From NCBI RefSeq assembly GCF_036492245.1, contig NZ_AP025286.1, positions 1,674,001 through 1,738,000 on the forward strand: a stretch of 64,000 bases of DNA, read 5' to 3'. This stretch comes from Treponema bryantii (lineage in GTDB: Bacteria > Spirochaetota > Spirochaetia > Treponematales > Treponemataceae). The position numbers and the translations under genes are program-made. Shown in pieces: positions 7,609-17,470 of this stretch. Every line of letters starts with the position of its first letter. Position 1 is the first letter of the stretch. The notes beneath the pieces are model-generated. The model saw only the letters and a list, made by a program, of their open reading frames with translations. It searched no databases and had not been told where the DNA came from.

Positions 7609-10176
7609 ATGACTAAACAGGAACTTGCTGCACGTATTTGGGAAAGTGCCAATAAAATGAGAAACAAAATTGAAGCCAGCGAATATAAAGATTATATTCT
7701 TGGTCTTGTTTTTTATAGATTCCTTTCTGATGAAGAAATAAAATGGCTTAAAGATGAACTTGGATGTTCTGATAAAGATATTAAAGATGCTTTATCAGAT
7801 GAGCAAACAATAAAACAGATAAAATCTTCACTTGGTTATTATATTGAATACAAGCATCTTTTTAGTACATGGATAAAAAAACAAGGTTTTTCTATTAAAG
7901 ATGTAAGTAATGCACTTATTGAATTCACTCATAATATCGATCCAAAGCATAAAAAATTATTTGATAAAATCTTTGACTCGTTACAAGTTGGACTTGGAAA
8001 GCTTGGTGACAATGCAGGTTCACAAACAAAAGCTGTAAGCAAACTTATAAAACTTATTCGATGTATTCCAATGAATGATAAAAATGCAGATTACGATGTT
8101 CTTGGATTTATTTACGAATACTTAATTGGAATGTTTGCAGCAAATGCTGGTAAGAAAGCTGGTGAATTTTATACTCCTCATGAAGTAAGCCTTTTAATGA
8201 GTGAGATTATTGCCGAGCATCACAAAGATAAAAAGTCATTAAAGATTTATGACCCAACATGTGGTTCTGGTTCACTTCTTATTAATATTGGTAAGACTGC
8301 AAGCAAATATATGGATAAAGATTCTATTCAGTATTATGCACAGGAACTTATCGGCAATACATACAACCTTATGCGAATGAATCTTGTAATGCGTGGCATA
8401 AAGGTTGCAAATATTAATACACGACAGGCTGATACTCTTGAAGATGACTGGCCAATTTTTGATGAAAACGGAAACTATGAATTCCTACCTCTGGATGCTG
8501 TGGTTTCAAATCCACCTTACTCTCAAGAATGGGACCCAAAAGATAAAGATCAGGACCCTCGATATGACGGTTATGGAATTGCACCTAAAAGTAAAGCTGA
8601 CTATGCATTCTTGCTTCATGATTTATACCATTTAAATAATGGTGGAATTATGACAATCGTTTTGCCTCATGGCGTACTTTTTCGCGGTAATGATGAAGAT
8701 TCAGAAAATGGAAGTACTGTTACTGGTGAAGGTGCTATTAGAAAGAATCTTGTACTCAATAATAAAATTGATGCAATTATTGGACTTCCGTCTAATATTT
8801 TCTTTGGAACTGGTATACCTACAATTATTATGGTCCTTAAACAGCAGCGTAAAAATACAGATATTCTTTTCATTGATGCATCTAAAGGATTCGAAAAAGT
8901 TGGAAAGAATAATAAACTTCGTGACCGTGATATAAAAAAAATTATTGATACCTTTACAAGCCGGGCAACAATTGACGGATTTAGCCGAAAGGTAGAGCTT
9001 GATGAAATAAAATCCAATAATTTCAACTTAAACATCCCTCGTTATGTAGATTCAAGTGAAAAAGAAGAAGAATATGACCTTTATGCAAGTATGTTTGGAG
9101 GTATACCAAAAACTGAACTTGAAACTCTTAATCTTTATTGGGAAACACTACCTGAATTAAAAGCAGCACTTTTTGATGATAATGGTTCACCTTATTTACA
9201 GGTTAAAGAATGCGATTTTGCACAAACTATCAAAAATCATAAAGATGTAAAAAGATTCAAAGATACATATAAAAACGTATTTAATGATTTTGAGAGTTAT
9301 CTCAAGAAAGAACTTATTGAAGGCTATAAAAATGTAAATATTACAAAGGAAGAATCTATTATTGCAGATAATATTTTCGAAAGATTAAATAAATTACCTC
9401 TTCTTGATAAATATACTTCTTACCAAAGCTTAGCAGATTCATGGACCAGAATTGCACTTGATTTGGAGTTTATGCAGTCTGAGGGGTTTGATTGTTGTAA
9501 ATTAATAGATAATGTAATTGAAATTAATGAAGACGGTGAAGAAGAAAAAAAAGGCCGTGAAGGACACGTTCTTCCATTTGAATTAATTCAAGAACATATT
9601 CTTTCTGAAGACTGGAATAATCTCCAGCAGATGAAAAAACTTATAGAACAAACAGAAAATCAAATTAATTCAAAAACAGAAAATATAAATGAACTTCTAG
9701 GAGAAGAATCAGATTTCAGTTTTACGGCAAAAGAAATTAAAGCATTCAAAATAAAACTTGCAAATGATGCAATTGATGAAAATGTGGATGAAATTAAAGA
9801 GCTCCTTACAGAAGGAGAAAAACTTGTTTCAACTCTGAAAGTTACAAAGAAAAATTTCAAAGAATGTGAGACGGCTCTTTATGGAAAAACAGAAAAGGCA
9901 TATCCAAAACTGACAGATGAACAGATTCTAAATCTGTTAGAAATAAAATGGATTAAAGGACTTTCTGAAAATCTCGAAAAGCAATGTGATGAAGTAATTG
10001 ATTCTCTAATTGAAAAACTTGAAAGCTTAAAGAAAAAATACAGCATTACATATGAGAGTTTACAGAATGAAATTTCTCAAACTAAAATATCATTAAATGC
10101 TCTTATGAATGAACTTACTGCAAATGAGTATGATAAAAAAGGACTCGAAGAATTCCAAAAAATATTGAGAGGATAA
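7609..10176 (+). CDS. hsdM: Type I restriction-modification methyltransferase subunit, C-terminally extended
   Basis: This N6-adenine methyltransferase subunit methylates host DNA together with HsdS and is required for restriction by HsdR. The N-terminal HsdM_N helical domain spans about residues 1-150. The SAM motif YDPTCGSGSLL lies near residue 215 and the catalytic NPPY near residue 300. The protein has 855 residues, about 300 more than common HsdM. The extra C-terminal part (from about 560) is lysine/glutamate-rich and predicted coiled coil. GGGG upstream of the ATG serves as a ribosome site, and hsdS follows after 2 nt. Base composition is more A+T-rich than the flanking phage genes, consistent with acquisition as cargo. 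Confidence 0.95.
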   Translation: MTKQELAARIWESANKMRNKIEASEYKDYILGLVFYRFLSDEEIKWLKDELGCSDKDIKDALSDEQTIKQIKSSLGYYIEYKHLFSTWIKKQGFSIKDVSNALIEFTHNIDPKHKKLFDKIFDSLQVGLGKLGDNAGSQTKAVSKLIKLIRCIPMNDKNADYDVLGFIYEYLIGMFAANAGKKAGEFYTPHEVSLLMSEIIAEHHKDKKSLKIYDPTCGSGSLLINIGKTASKYMDKDSIQYYAQELIGNTYNLMRMNLVMRGIKVANINTRQADTLEDDWPIFDENGNYEFLPLDAVVSNPPYSQEWDPKDKDQDPRYDGYGIAPKSKADYAFLLHDLYHLNNGGIMTIVLPHGVLFRGNDEDSENGSTVTGEGAIRKNLVLNNKIDAIIGLPSNIFFGTGIPTIIMVLKQQRKNTDILFIDASKGFEKVGKNNKLRDRDIKKIIDTFTSRATIDGFSRKVELDEIKSNNFNLNIPRYVDSSEKEEEYDLYASMFGGIPKTELETLNLYWETLPELKAALFDDNGSPYLQVKECDFAQTIKNHKDVKRFKDTYKNVFNDFESYLKKELIEGYKNVNITKEESIIADNIFERLNKLPLLDKYTSYQSLADSWTRIALDLEFMQSEGFDCCKLIDNVIEINEDGEEEKKGREGHVLPFELIQEHILSEDWNNLQQMKKLIEQTENQINSKTENINELLGEESDFSFTAKEIKAFKIKLANDAIDENVDEIKELLTEGEKLVSTLKVTKKNFKECETALYGKTEKAYPKLTDEQILNLLEIKWIKGLSENLEKQCDEVIDSLIEKLESLKKKYSITYESLQNEISQTKISLNALMNELTANEYDKKGLEEFQKILRG

Positions 10177-10178
10177 TT

Positions 10179-11465
10179 ATGATGAATAATGAAGAATTAA
10201 AAAATAAAAATCCTCTCATAAGATTCACTGGGTTTTATAATGATTGGATAGAGAAAAATTATAAAGAGGTTTTTGATACTTCCGTATCAAATAATACTTT
10301 ATCAAGAGCTGAACTTACTTCTGAAAAAACATTAACAAAAAATGTCCATTATGGAGATATTCTTATTAAGTATAATTCTATCCTAAATATTCAAAAGGAT
10401 GATTTTCCATTTGTACCTGATTCTGTAAAAATTGATTCTAAGAACTTTTTACGAGATGGGGATATTATATTTGCTGACACAGCAGAAGATGAAACTTGTG
10501 GAAAAGCTGTTGAAATTACTGAGATTGAAAATGAAAAAGTTTTAGCTGGATTACATACTTTTGTGGCACGTCCAAAAATCCAATTTACATCAAAATATCT
10601 CGGTTATTTTATAAATAGTCCTGCTTTTCATAACCAACTTATACCTTATATGCAAGGAACAAAGGTTACTTCTATTTCTAAATCAAATGTTCAGAAGACT
10701 TATGTAAAATTTCCTGATAAAAAAGAACAATCTAAGATTGGAGAATTATTTTTTCAAATTGATTCTCTTATTTTTTCAACTTTGAAAGAACATGACAAAC
10801 TTATTTCATTAAAAAAATGCATGTTGCAAAAAATGTTCCCAAAAAATGGCAAACTTATTCCTGAAATTAGATTTAAGGGTTTTATTGATGAATGGTCTGA
10901 AAAAAAATTGGGCAATTTAGGTGAAACTTTTACTGGATTATCAGGAAAAACGAAAGATGATTTTGGACATGGGCAGGCTAAATTTGTAACTTATATGAAT
11001 GTATTTTTAAATCCTGTGGCAGACCCTGAATTAGTTGAAACTATTGAAATTGATTCTAAGCAGGCAGAAGTAAAATACGGAGATATATTTTTTACAACAT
11101 CATCTGAGACACCAGAAGAAGTTGGCATGTCTTCTATTTGGTTGGATCAAGGAAAAAATGTTTATTTAAATAGTTTTTGTTTTGGATATAGAATTACCGA
11201 GAAAATAGATCCTTATTACATAGCATATATGTTACGTTCAAATGTAGTAAGAAGTAAAATAATTCTATTAGCACAAGGTATTTCTAGATATAACATTTCA
11301 AAAAAAGGAATGATGAAAATATCTGTACCATTTCCATCTTATATTGAGCAACAAAAAATTGGAGCTTTTTTTCAAAATTTGGATAATCTAATTAAAAAGC
11401 AGTCGGTAGAGTTAGAAAAACTTAATAATATAAAAAAGACATTATTAAATAAGATGTTTGTTTAA
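10179..11465 (+). CDS. hsdS: Type I restriction specificity subunit
   Basis: This is the DNA-recognition subunit that sets the target sequence for both methylation and cleavage. It has the usual two-repeat layout. Each target-recognition domain starts with a similar IRFTGFYNDWIEKNY / IRFKGFIDEWSEKKL block (about residues 10 and 222). Each is followed by a conserved helix ending in K(E)EQ(S/Q)KIG, near residues 180 and 390. Length (428) is typical. It starts 2 nt after hsdM. HsdS is commonly the most variable gene of such systems, and the two half-repeats could permit domain shuffling. Confidence 0.93.
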   Translation: MMNNEELKNKNPLIRFTGFYNDWIEKNYKEVFDTSVSNNTLSRAELTSEKTLTKNVHYGDILIKYNSILNIQKDDFPFVPDSVKIDSKNFLRDGDIIFADTAEDETCGKAVEITEIENEKVLAGLHTFVARPKIQFTSKYLGYFINSPAFHNQLIPYMQGTKVTSISKSNVQKTYVKFPDKKEQSKIGELFFQIDSLIFSTLKEHDKLISLKKCMLQKMFPKNGKLIPEIRFKGFIDEWSEKKLGNLGETFTGLSGKTKDDFGHGQAKFVTYMNVFLNPVADPELVETIEIDSKQAEVKYGDIFFTTSSETPEEVGMSSIWLDQGKNVYLNSFCFGYRITEKIDPYYIAYMLRSNVVRSKIILLAQGISRYNISKKGMMKISVPFPSYIEQQKIGAFFQNLDNLIKKQSVELEKLNNIKKTLLNKMFV

Positions 11466-11479
11466 CTTGGAGTAGCAAC

Positions 11480-12121
11480 ATGCAAATATATCAGCCACAT
11501 CATTCGAAATTAATAATTAAGTTAGAAAATAAGAAATATCGTGAAGATTTTAATAAAAAGTTAAAAGACGAACAGGATGAAGAAATAGGAATTTTTCTAG
11601 GAAATAGATTTAATCATTTATTTGACAATAATTACTATTCTAATTTTTTAATGGAAAAAATAATAATTAAAGACAATAGATATATTTTATCTCTTAATAA
11701 AACCGATTGTCAAAATTTCATTTTTAAGGAATCTCCATTTGAACCAAATCCAACAGATATTGATTTAGAAACACCTGGAAATCTATGGAATTATATTGTT
11801 TCTGTATTTTCTAAAGGACAAAAGTATAATTCTAGTATAACTATAAATGCTTTTAAGGACACTGTTGCATATTATGGCATAAAAGTCGAAAACGTTACAT
11901 TTTCTGAAGATGATAATAAAACTTTTAATTTATTCTTTACAAAATTAGATGAACTGCCAGTTCAATTTAAGGGGAAGGAATTACAAGAATCAGAATATGT
12001 ATTTGAAGGGAATGATTTTTTTGAAGAACCTTCTGTAGAGGAAAATATTAGAAACTGTATAGAAGAAACTTTTTATAATTTTATTTATGAAACTTTAATT
12101 AATTGGAATTCAAAAAGATGA
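11480..12121 (+). CDS. Unknown protein embedded between hsdS and hsdR
   Basis: A 213-residue, strongly A+T-rich gene with GGAG upstream; its stop overlaps the hsdR start (ATGA), so it is part of the operon. I recognise no domain. The protein is mixed alpha/beta with many Asn, Asp and Phe residues, and has no membrane segment. Genes inserted between hsdS and hsdR are often accessory defence factors or anti-restriction decoys. Here the tight coupling to hsdR argues for a function with the complex, but this is inference. Confidence 0.6.
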   Translation: MQIYQPHHSKLIIKLENKKYREDFNKKLKDEQDEEIGIFLGNRFNHLFDNNYYSNFLMEKIIIKDNRYILSLNKTDCQNFIFKESPFEPNPTDIDLETPGNLWNYIVSVFSKGQKYNSSITINAFKDTVAYYGIKVENVTFSEDDNKTFNLFFTKLDELPVQFKGKELQESEYVFEGNDFFEEPSVEENIRNCIEETFYNFIYETLINWNSKR

Positions 12122-15100
12122 AAAAATATACTTTAGAATCAGATTTCGAAAAAGATGTTGTCTCAAAACTCCAAGCATGTGGTTGGAAAGGTGGTGCTAG
12201 TTACCCAGCAGTATTACATTATCCAACAGAAGCAGAACTTATCCAAAACTGGGCAAATATTATTTTTGAACATAACCGAAAAGAACTTAATAATGTACCA
12301 CTTAATCAGGATGAAATAGATCAACTTCTTACAAAAATTAGAGGAAAAACACCTTGTGAAATTAACCGAATAATTAATTCAAAATTAATAGATTTAATTC
12401 GTTCTAATAAAGATGATTCTGAAAACTATAACAAAACTGTTTATCTTGAAATCTATGACAGAAGAAAGATTCAAGATGGTGAAACTGTTTTCCAGATTGC
12501 AGAACAACCTTATTTTGAAAGAAAAACTTCTATGGATCATGACCGAAGAGGTGATTTAGTTCTTTTAATTAATGGTATGCCTCTTTATCATCTGGAACTG
12601 AAGAAAAGTAATGTACCTTGGGAAGCTGCTTTTAATCAGCTGAGACTTTATCACAGTGAAGGTATTTATTCTGGATTCTTTAGTTTTGTACAAATCTTTG
12701 TTGCGATGACACCAGAAGAATCTCGATACTTTGCTAATCCTGGAGAATATACAAAGTTTAATCAGAAGTTTGCTTTTAAGTGGGCAAAAGAAAGAAATGT
12801 AGAAGTTTTGGAATGGGAAGAATTTATTCATAAGTTCCTTTACATTCCAATGGCTCATGAAATAATTGGATTTTATACTGTTCCAGATAAAACAGATGAT
12901 ACTCTTAAAGTTTTAAGAAGCTATCAGTTTAATGCAGTTCGTTGTATTCGTAATAAGGTAAGTAGTCATAAAGATAAATGGAATGACGGTATTCAGACTG
13001 GCGGTTATGTTTGGAATACAACCGGTTCTGGAAAAACTTTGACTTCTTTTAAAACTGCTCAAATTATAAGTGAAGAAGGACTTTGCGATAAGGTTATTTT
13101 CCTGTTAGACAGAATTGAACTTGGAACTCAGACTCTCACTGAATATAAAAACTTTAGTGATGACACAATGGATGTTCAGGACACTGCTAATACAGGAAAA
13201 CTTTGGCAACGGCTTTTGTCTGATAATAACACTCCTGGTGTAAATACAAAGTTAATTGTTACTTCAATTCAGAAAATGAGTAATCTTGTTCCGAATGAAA
13301 AGAACAAAAAAGATTTTGAGAAACTGAACAAAAAGAAAATTGTAATAATTGTTGATGAAGCACACCGTGATACATTCGGTACAATGCTTTCTGTAATAAA
13401 ATCATCATTCCCTAATGCATTATTCTTTGGATTCACTGGTACTCCAATTTTTGAAGAAAACAAAAAAATTATTTATTCAAAAGATGATACTGGTTCTGCA
13501 GAGTTTACAACAGCAGATGTATTCGGCGATGAATTTAAGGATGCAACATATACAATTGCAAATGGTATTCATGATGGGAATGTATTAGGTTTTGACCCAT
13601 GTATGAAGCTTTTGAATGATGACTATGAAGTGAGAAAAGCTGCCGGATATAGAGCTTGCGGAACAAATGATGAAAACAAAATCTATGCAGATGAAGCTTT
13701 AACAAAATGCTTTCAATCATATCTTAATGATAAGACAATGATTGAAATAGAAAAAGAAATTCCATCATCTAATTTTACAGGCGATACAAAAGAAGCTGAT
13801 GAATATAGAAGAGCTGTTGTAAATGATATTATGAAAAATTGGAACAACGTAACTGTTGGAGGAAAGTTTCATGGTATTTTTGCGACAAGTTCAATTGAAC
13901 AGGCTTTTGCATATTATAAACTATTCAAAGAACTAACACAGAATTTCACATTTACGGTATTAGTAGATCCTTCTACAGATGGTGCATATGGTGCAGAAAA
14001 AGAAATAGCACTTAAAGAAATTATTATGGATTATAATAATAATTTCTTTAAAGGAACAACAAAATTTACTCTTGAAACTTATGACCAGATGAAAACAAAT
14101 GTAAGCTGGAGACTTGCTCATAAGGAGACATTTAAGAATCTCAAGAAAGAACAGTATCTCAATCTTCTTATTGTTGTAAATCAGATGCTTACAGGTTTTG
14201 ACTCAAAATATGTAAACGTTCTTTACCTTGATAAGATTTTGGATTATGAAAATCTTATTCAGGCAATGAGCCGTACTAATCGTATTTTTGGAAATGAAAA
14301 GAGACACGGAATTATTCATTTTTACAGAAAACCACATACTATGAAAAAAAATGTGGAAGATGCTGTACGGACATATTCCGGAGAAAATACACAGGGAGTA
14401 TTTGTTAATAAGCTTCCTTCTAATCTAAAAAAGATGGAACAAACTTTTGATGATATCAAAGATTTGTTTAACAAGGCCGGTATACCAGATTTCTCTTCTT
14501 TGCCAGAAGATGAAGCTACTGTTGGAAAATTTGTTAAACTTTACAATAAGTTCAATGCATATCTTGATGCTGCCAAGGTACAAGGATTTACATGGGGAAG
14601 AGATACGTACTACATAGAGGAATCTGAAGTTGGACAACCTGAACCACAAGAAACAAGTCTTGGAAATGGAACTCCTGCAACCAAAAAAGAACAGGTAACT
14701 TTTAGTGTACCGCATGATGCATTTGTTGCTATTACTCAGCGTTATGTAAGTATTGTTCAGCCGACTCCAGGCCCTGGACTAGGACCCGGAACTTCAACAA
14801 TTCCACCATTTGAAATTGATATTCACCTTGTTGAAAATCATATGGATAAAATTGATGAAGCTTATTTGCAGAAGTTCTTTAAGGCTTACATTGATAGTTT
14901 AAAAGCTACCGGGGAAGGAAGTGAAGAATCAAAGAAAGCTCTTGAAGCATTGTATTCTGAATTCGCGAAACTAAGTACAGATAATCAAAGAATTGCAAAG
15001 AATATTATTAGTGATATACAAACTGGAACATTGCAAGTTTCTGAAGAGTTTTCTTTGGTTGAAATGATTACAAAATATGCTAAAGATGAACAAGATAACA

Positions 15101-15336
15101 GAACTAGAGAATTCTGCGAGAATCTGGGAATTGATATTGATAAGTTTAATGACATTGCTGAGGGTATTAACAAGGATAATCCTGATGAAGGTGGAAAACT
15201 TTCGGATTTGATTAAACTTGCGAATTCAGATAAGGCAAAAGCTTATTTTGAAAAACGTGATAAAACTCAATATCAGGGTTGGAAAATTAATACTTTAATT
15301 CGTGAGAGTATTACTAAGTTTGTGACAGGGAAATAA
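12118..15336 (+). CDS. hsdR: Type I restriction endonuclease subunit
   Basis: This subunit is the ATP-dependent translocase and nuclease of the type I complex. The N-terminal PD-(D/E)xK nuclease shows RRGDLVLLINGMPLYHLELKK near residue 150 (only the key D and E-x-K matter). SF2 helicase motifs include TTGSGKT near residue 302 and IVDEAHR near residue 415, then GFTGTP. The later part carries QAMSRTNR and a C-terminal helical domain. The ATG at 12118 is preferred over a TTG at 12103. It overlaps the upstream stop. At about 1072 residues it is full length, so the restriction system looks intact. Confidence 0.95.
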   Translation: MKKYTLESDFEKDVVSKLQACGWKGGASYPAVLHYPTEAELIQNWANIIFEHNRKELNNVPLNQDEIDQLLTKIRGKTPCEINRIINSKLIDLIRSNKDDSENYNKTVYLEIYDRRKIQDGETVFQIAEQPYFERKTSMDHDRRGDLVLLINGMPLYHLELKKSNVPWEAAFNQLRLYHSEGIYSGFFSFVQIFVAMTPEESRYFANPGEYTKFNQKFAFKWAKERNVEVLEWEEFIHKFLYIPMAHEIIGFYTVPDKTDDTLKVLRSYQFNAVRCIRNKVSSHKDKWNDGIQTGGYVWNTTGSGKTLTSFKTAQIISEEGLCDKVIFLLDRIELGTQTLTEYKNFSDDTMDVQDTANTGKLWQRLLSDNNTPGVNTKLIVTSIQKMSNLVPNEKNKKDFEKLNKKKIVIIVDEAHRDTFGTMLSVIKSSFPNALFFGFTGTPIFEENKKIIYSKDDTGSAEFTTADVFGDEFKDATYTIANGIHDGNVLGFDPCMKLLNDDYEVRKAAGYRACGTNDENKIYADEALTKCFQSYLNDKTMIEIEKEIPSSNFTGDTKEADEYRRAVVNDIMKNWNNVTVGGKFHGIFATSSIEQAFAYYKLFKELTQNFTFTVLVDPSTDGAYGAEKEIALKEIIMDYNNNFFKGTTKFTLETYDQMKTNVSWRLAHKETFKNLKKEQYLNLLIVVNQMLTGFDSKYVNVLYLDKILDYENLIQAMSRTNRIFGNEKRHGIIHFYRKPHTMKKNVEDAVRTYSGENTQGVFVNKLPSNLKKMEQTFDDIKDLFNKAGIPDFSSLPEDEATVGKFVKLYNKFNAYLDAAKVQGFTWGRDTYYIEESEVGQPEPQETSLGNGTPATKKEQVTFSVPHDAFVAITQRYVSIVQPTPGPGLGPGTSTIPPFEIDIHLVENHMDKIDEAYLQKFFKAYIDSLKATGEGSEESKKALEALYSEFAKLSTDNQRIAKNIISDIQTGTLQVSEEFSLVEMITKYAKDEQDNRTREFCENLGIDIDKFNDIAEGINKDNPDEGGKLSDLIKLANSDKAKAYFEKRDKTQYQGWKINTLIRESITKFVTGK

Positions 15337-15354
15337 ATATTATATGAGGTTGTT

Positions 15355-15990
15355 ATGAAAGAAGAAGGAATTGTATACGTTTTATCTAACGAAGCTATGC
15401 CAGGTTTAATAAAGATTGGACTAACAACAAGAAATGAATTACAGGCAAGAATTAATGAACTTTATACAACAAGTGTACCAGTTCCTTTTACTTGTGAATA
15501 TGCGAGTCGTGTAGATGATTGTGCAAAAGTTGAACAAGCTTTACACCAAGCTTTTTCAACTGACAGGGTAAATCCAAATAGAGAATTTTTTAGGATGTCT
15601 GTTGAAAGAGTAATTCCAATTCTTAAACTTGTAGAAAAAGAGGAAATTACTGCTACAGTCCGTAAAGATATTGATAAAGATATTTCTGAAACTGATAGAC
15701 AGGCTTCTAATAATTTAAAACGCAAAAAAAGACCACCATTAAATTTCGATGAAATGCATATTCCAATGGGAGCAGAATTAATTTGTCCTTATGAAGGAAC
15801 TGATTATAAAGTATACGTATGTGCTCCTCGTAAAGTGAAGTTTAATGATGAAGAAAAATCACTAACAGCAACTTTACGCCAGATTATGAATATTACTTGG
15901 GATGTACAACCAACCCCTTATTTTTATTATAACGGCCGGTTACTTTCTGATATTTATAATGAAACTTATACTAGTGTTGATGATGAATAA
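15355..15990 (+). CDS. GIY-YIG / T5orf172-type nuclease-like protein
   Basis: The first 95 residues match the T5orf172/MUG113 branch of the GIY-YIG fold: IVYVLSNEAMPGLIKIGLT opens the domain, followed by R-x-x-ELYTTSVP and a late EQALHQAFS...NREFF block with the likely metal-binding Glu. The second half (about 130-211) is a small beta-rich domain of unknown role. It lies 18 nt after hsdR with its own GAGG and is probably co-transcribed. Such proteins recur beside restriction systems and in phages; target and activity are unknown. Confidence 0.75.
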   Translation: MKEEGIVYVLSNEAMPGLIKIGLTTRNELQARINELYTTSVPVPFTCEYASRVDDCAKVEQALHQAFSTDRVNPNREFFRMSVERVIPILKLVEKEEITATVRKDIDKDISETDRQASNNLKRKKRPPLNFDEMHIPMGAELICPYEGTDYKVYVCAPRKVKFNDEEKSLTATLRQIMNITWDVQPTPYFYYNGRLLSDIYNETYTSVDDE

Positions 15991-16011
15991 AAAAATAAAT
16001 AGGAGTAAATA

Positions 16012-16668
16012 ATGTTAACTACATTTAAGGATTTAATTATTGAAGGCATAGATTTAAAAAAATTTGTCCAAAATTTTGAAAAATATGTAAAAGATGAATT
16101 TGTTGATGATATGTGGAAAATAGAAAACAAAGAAGATGTATTTTTTGTTGAAAATACAGAAAACGAAGCTAAAGTTTGTTTAGTTTATCATGATTATGAA
16201 GTTAAAAACAAAATTGAAGTTACAAATATTATACCAACTAATAGACATGCCTTATCAGTTGATAAATATAATTGTGTTCTTGATTTATTTAATGATGAAA
16301 TTTTGGAAAAATATATTCATGATAAAAGTCTAAATGTAACAATTAATATTTCAGATGGTATACTTAATTTAGAAGATATTTTTGGAAAACAAGGCTCAAT
16401 AAAATTAACTAATTTCTTAACAAGAATTAAAGCTTTTGATTTAGAAGAGCTAAAAGAAGATTTTAATAGTTCAAAAGAATGGTACGATTTCGTTTTATAT
16501 AGTTACTATAGTGGAAATCTTTGTTTTAATACAAACGAAGTAAGAAATATTTTTGCAGATATTTTAGAAAATGGACAAATAGCAGACTTTCTTTCTACAG
16601 AATATGATCGAATGATAAATCTTCTTTCATATTATGACAATGAATTTAAATACGAGTATAGAGGATAA
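16012..16668 (+). CDS. Hypothetical protein in the cargo block
   Basis: A 218-residue acidic, A+T-rich gene with a strong AGGAG. I recognise no family. It has no signal peptide or membrane helix. It is followed four bases later by a membrane-protein gene, and the pair may form a unit at the end of the restriction-modification transcript. Confidence 0.55.
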   Translation: MLTTFKDLIIEGIDLKKFVQNFEKYVKDEFVDDMWKIENKEDVFFVENTENEAKVCLVYHDYEVKNKIEVTNIIPTNRHALSVDKYNCVLDLFNDEILEKYIHDKSLNVTINISDGILNLEDIFGKQGSIKLTNFLTRIKAFDLEELKEDFNSSKEWYDFVLYSYYSGNLCFNTNEVRNIFADILENGQIADFLSTEYDRMINLLSYYDNEFKYEYRG

Positions 16669-16672
16669 GAAT

Positions 16673-17266
16673 ATGAATAAAAAAGATTTTCCTTTTTATA
16701 TATCCTTAATACTTGGTGTTGGATGTGGTGTATTAGCGATTTATATATTTGTAAAAATAAATGGAAAACATGCAAGCGAATGGTTTGGTTTTGTTGGTGT
16801 AATAATTTCATTAATAGGTCTTATATTAACTATAAAATCAGGCATTAATCTTCGAACTTATAATGCCAGTATGAAATATATAAAATTAGACAAAAAATTA
16901 AAAGAAATAAAAACTAAAGTGCCTTCTATAACTACATATGCATTACAACTAAGGACTAGGATTAAATCATCACGTGGTAAAGATGACAATGATTTGAATA
17001 AGATTAATCAAGATATAATAAATTACTGTATTATACTTACAAATCTATTTAATAATGTTCAAGATTACCAAAATGAATATGATGTTTTTCTTAAAAATGG
17101 AACAGAAAAGAAAATTACAACGATTTTAAATAATTGGGAATTAGAACGTGAAAATAGTATGAAATCTTTAATTTATATTCACGAAGAATTACTAAAAACT
17201 GTTAATAATATAATAATGAAAAATGAATCTCAAATTGATCCTTCATTAAAGGGAATACTGTATTAA
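16673..17266 (+). CDS. Hypothetical two-TM membrane protein with coiled C-terminus
   Basis: A 197-residue protein. Two hydrophobic segments lie at about residues 7-27 (FYISLILGVGCGVLAIYIFV) and 36-57 (WFGFVGVIISLIGLILTIK). The rest is charged and helical, probably cytoplasmic. The ATG at 16673 with GAGG upstream is preferred to an earlier frame that overlaps the preceding gene. A membrane partner next to a soluble unknown is a layout seen in abortive-infection modules, but no catalytic domain is visible, so that is speculative. Confidence 0.55.
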   Translation: MNKKDFPFYISLILGVGCGVLAIYIFVKINGKHASEWFGFVGVIISLIGLILTIKSGINLRTYNASMKYIKLDKKLKEIKTKVPSITTYALQLRTRIKSSRGKDDNDLNKINQDIINYCIILTNLFNNVQDYQNEYDVFLKNGTEKKITTILNNWELERENSMKSLIYIHEELLKTVNNIIMKNESQIDPSLKGILY

Positions 17267-17274
17267 TTTTTTTA

Positions 17275-17303
17275 TTGACATAATTAGTTGCTCTTATTAT
17301 ATT
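17275..17303 (+). promoter_or_regulatory. Promoter TTGACA-N17-TATATT with a 160-nt leader
   Basis: A consensus-like sigma-70 promoter with ideal spacing follows directly after the membrane-protein gene. It would drive the zinc-ribbon gene at 17471 with a leader of about 160 nt. The leader is richer in G+C than its surroundings and contains short pairings (GTTC-N7-GAAC near 17312). No known riboswitch is recognised. Confidence 0.65.
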
Positions 17304-17470
17304 TTAAATAGTTCCGTGGTAGAACTTGCAGCCAGTGCGAAGATTTTTATCATACCATATCAAATATCTTATAACTTAATGATTACCTAAGAGCGTCAGG
17401 TTTATTGCTGCTTTAAGGTACTGGCATACAAAGCAAAAGCAATATAACAAGATGCTCAAGGAGTAACATT

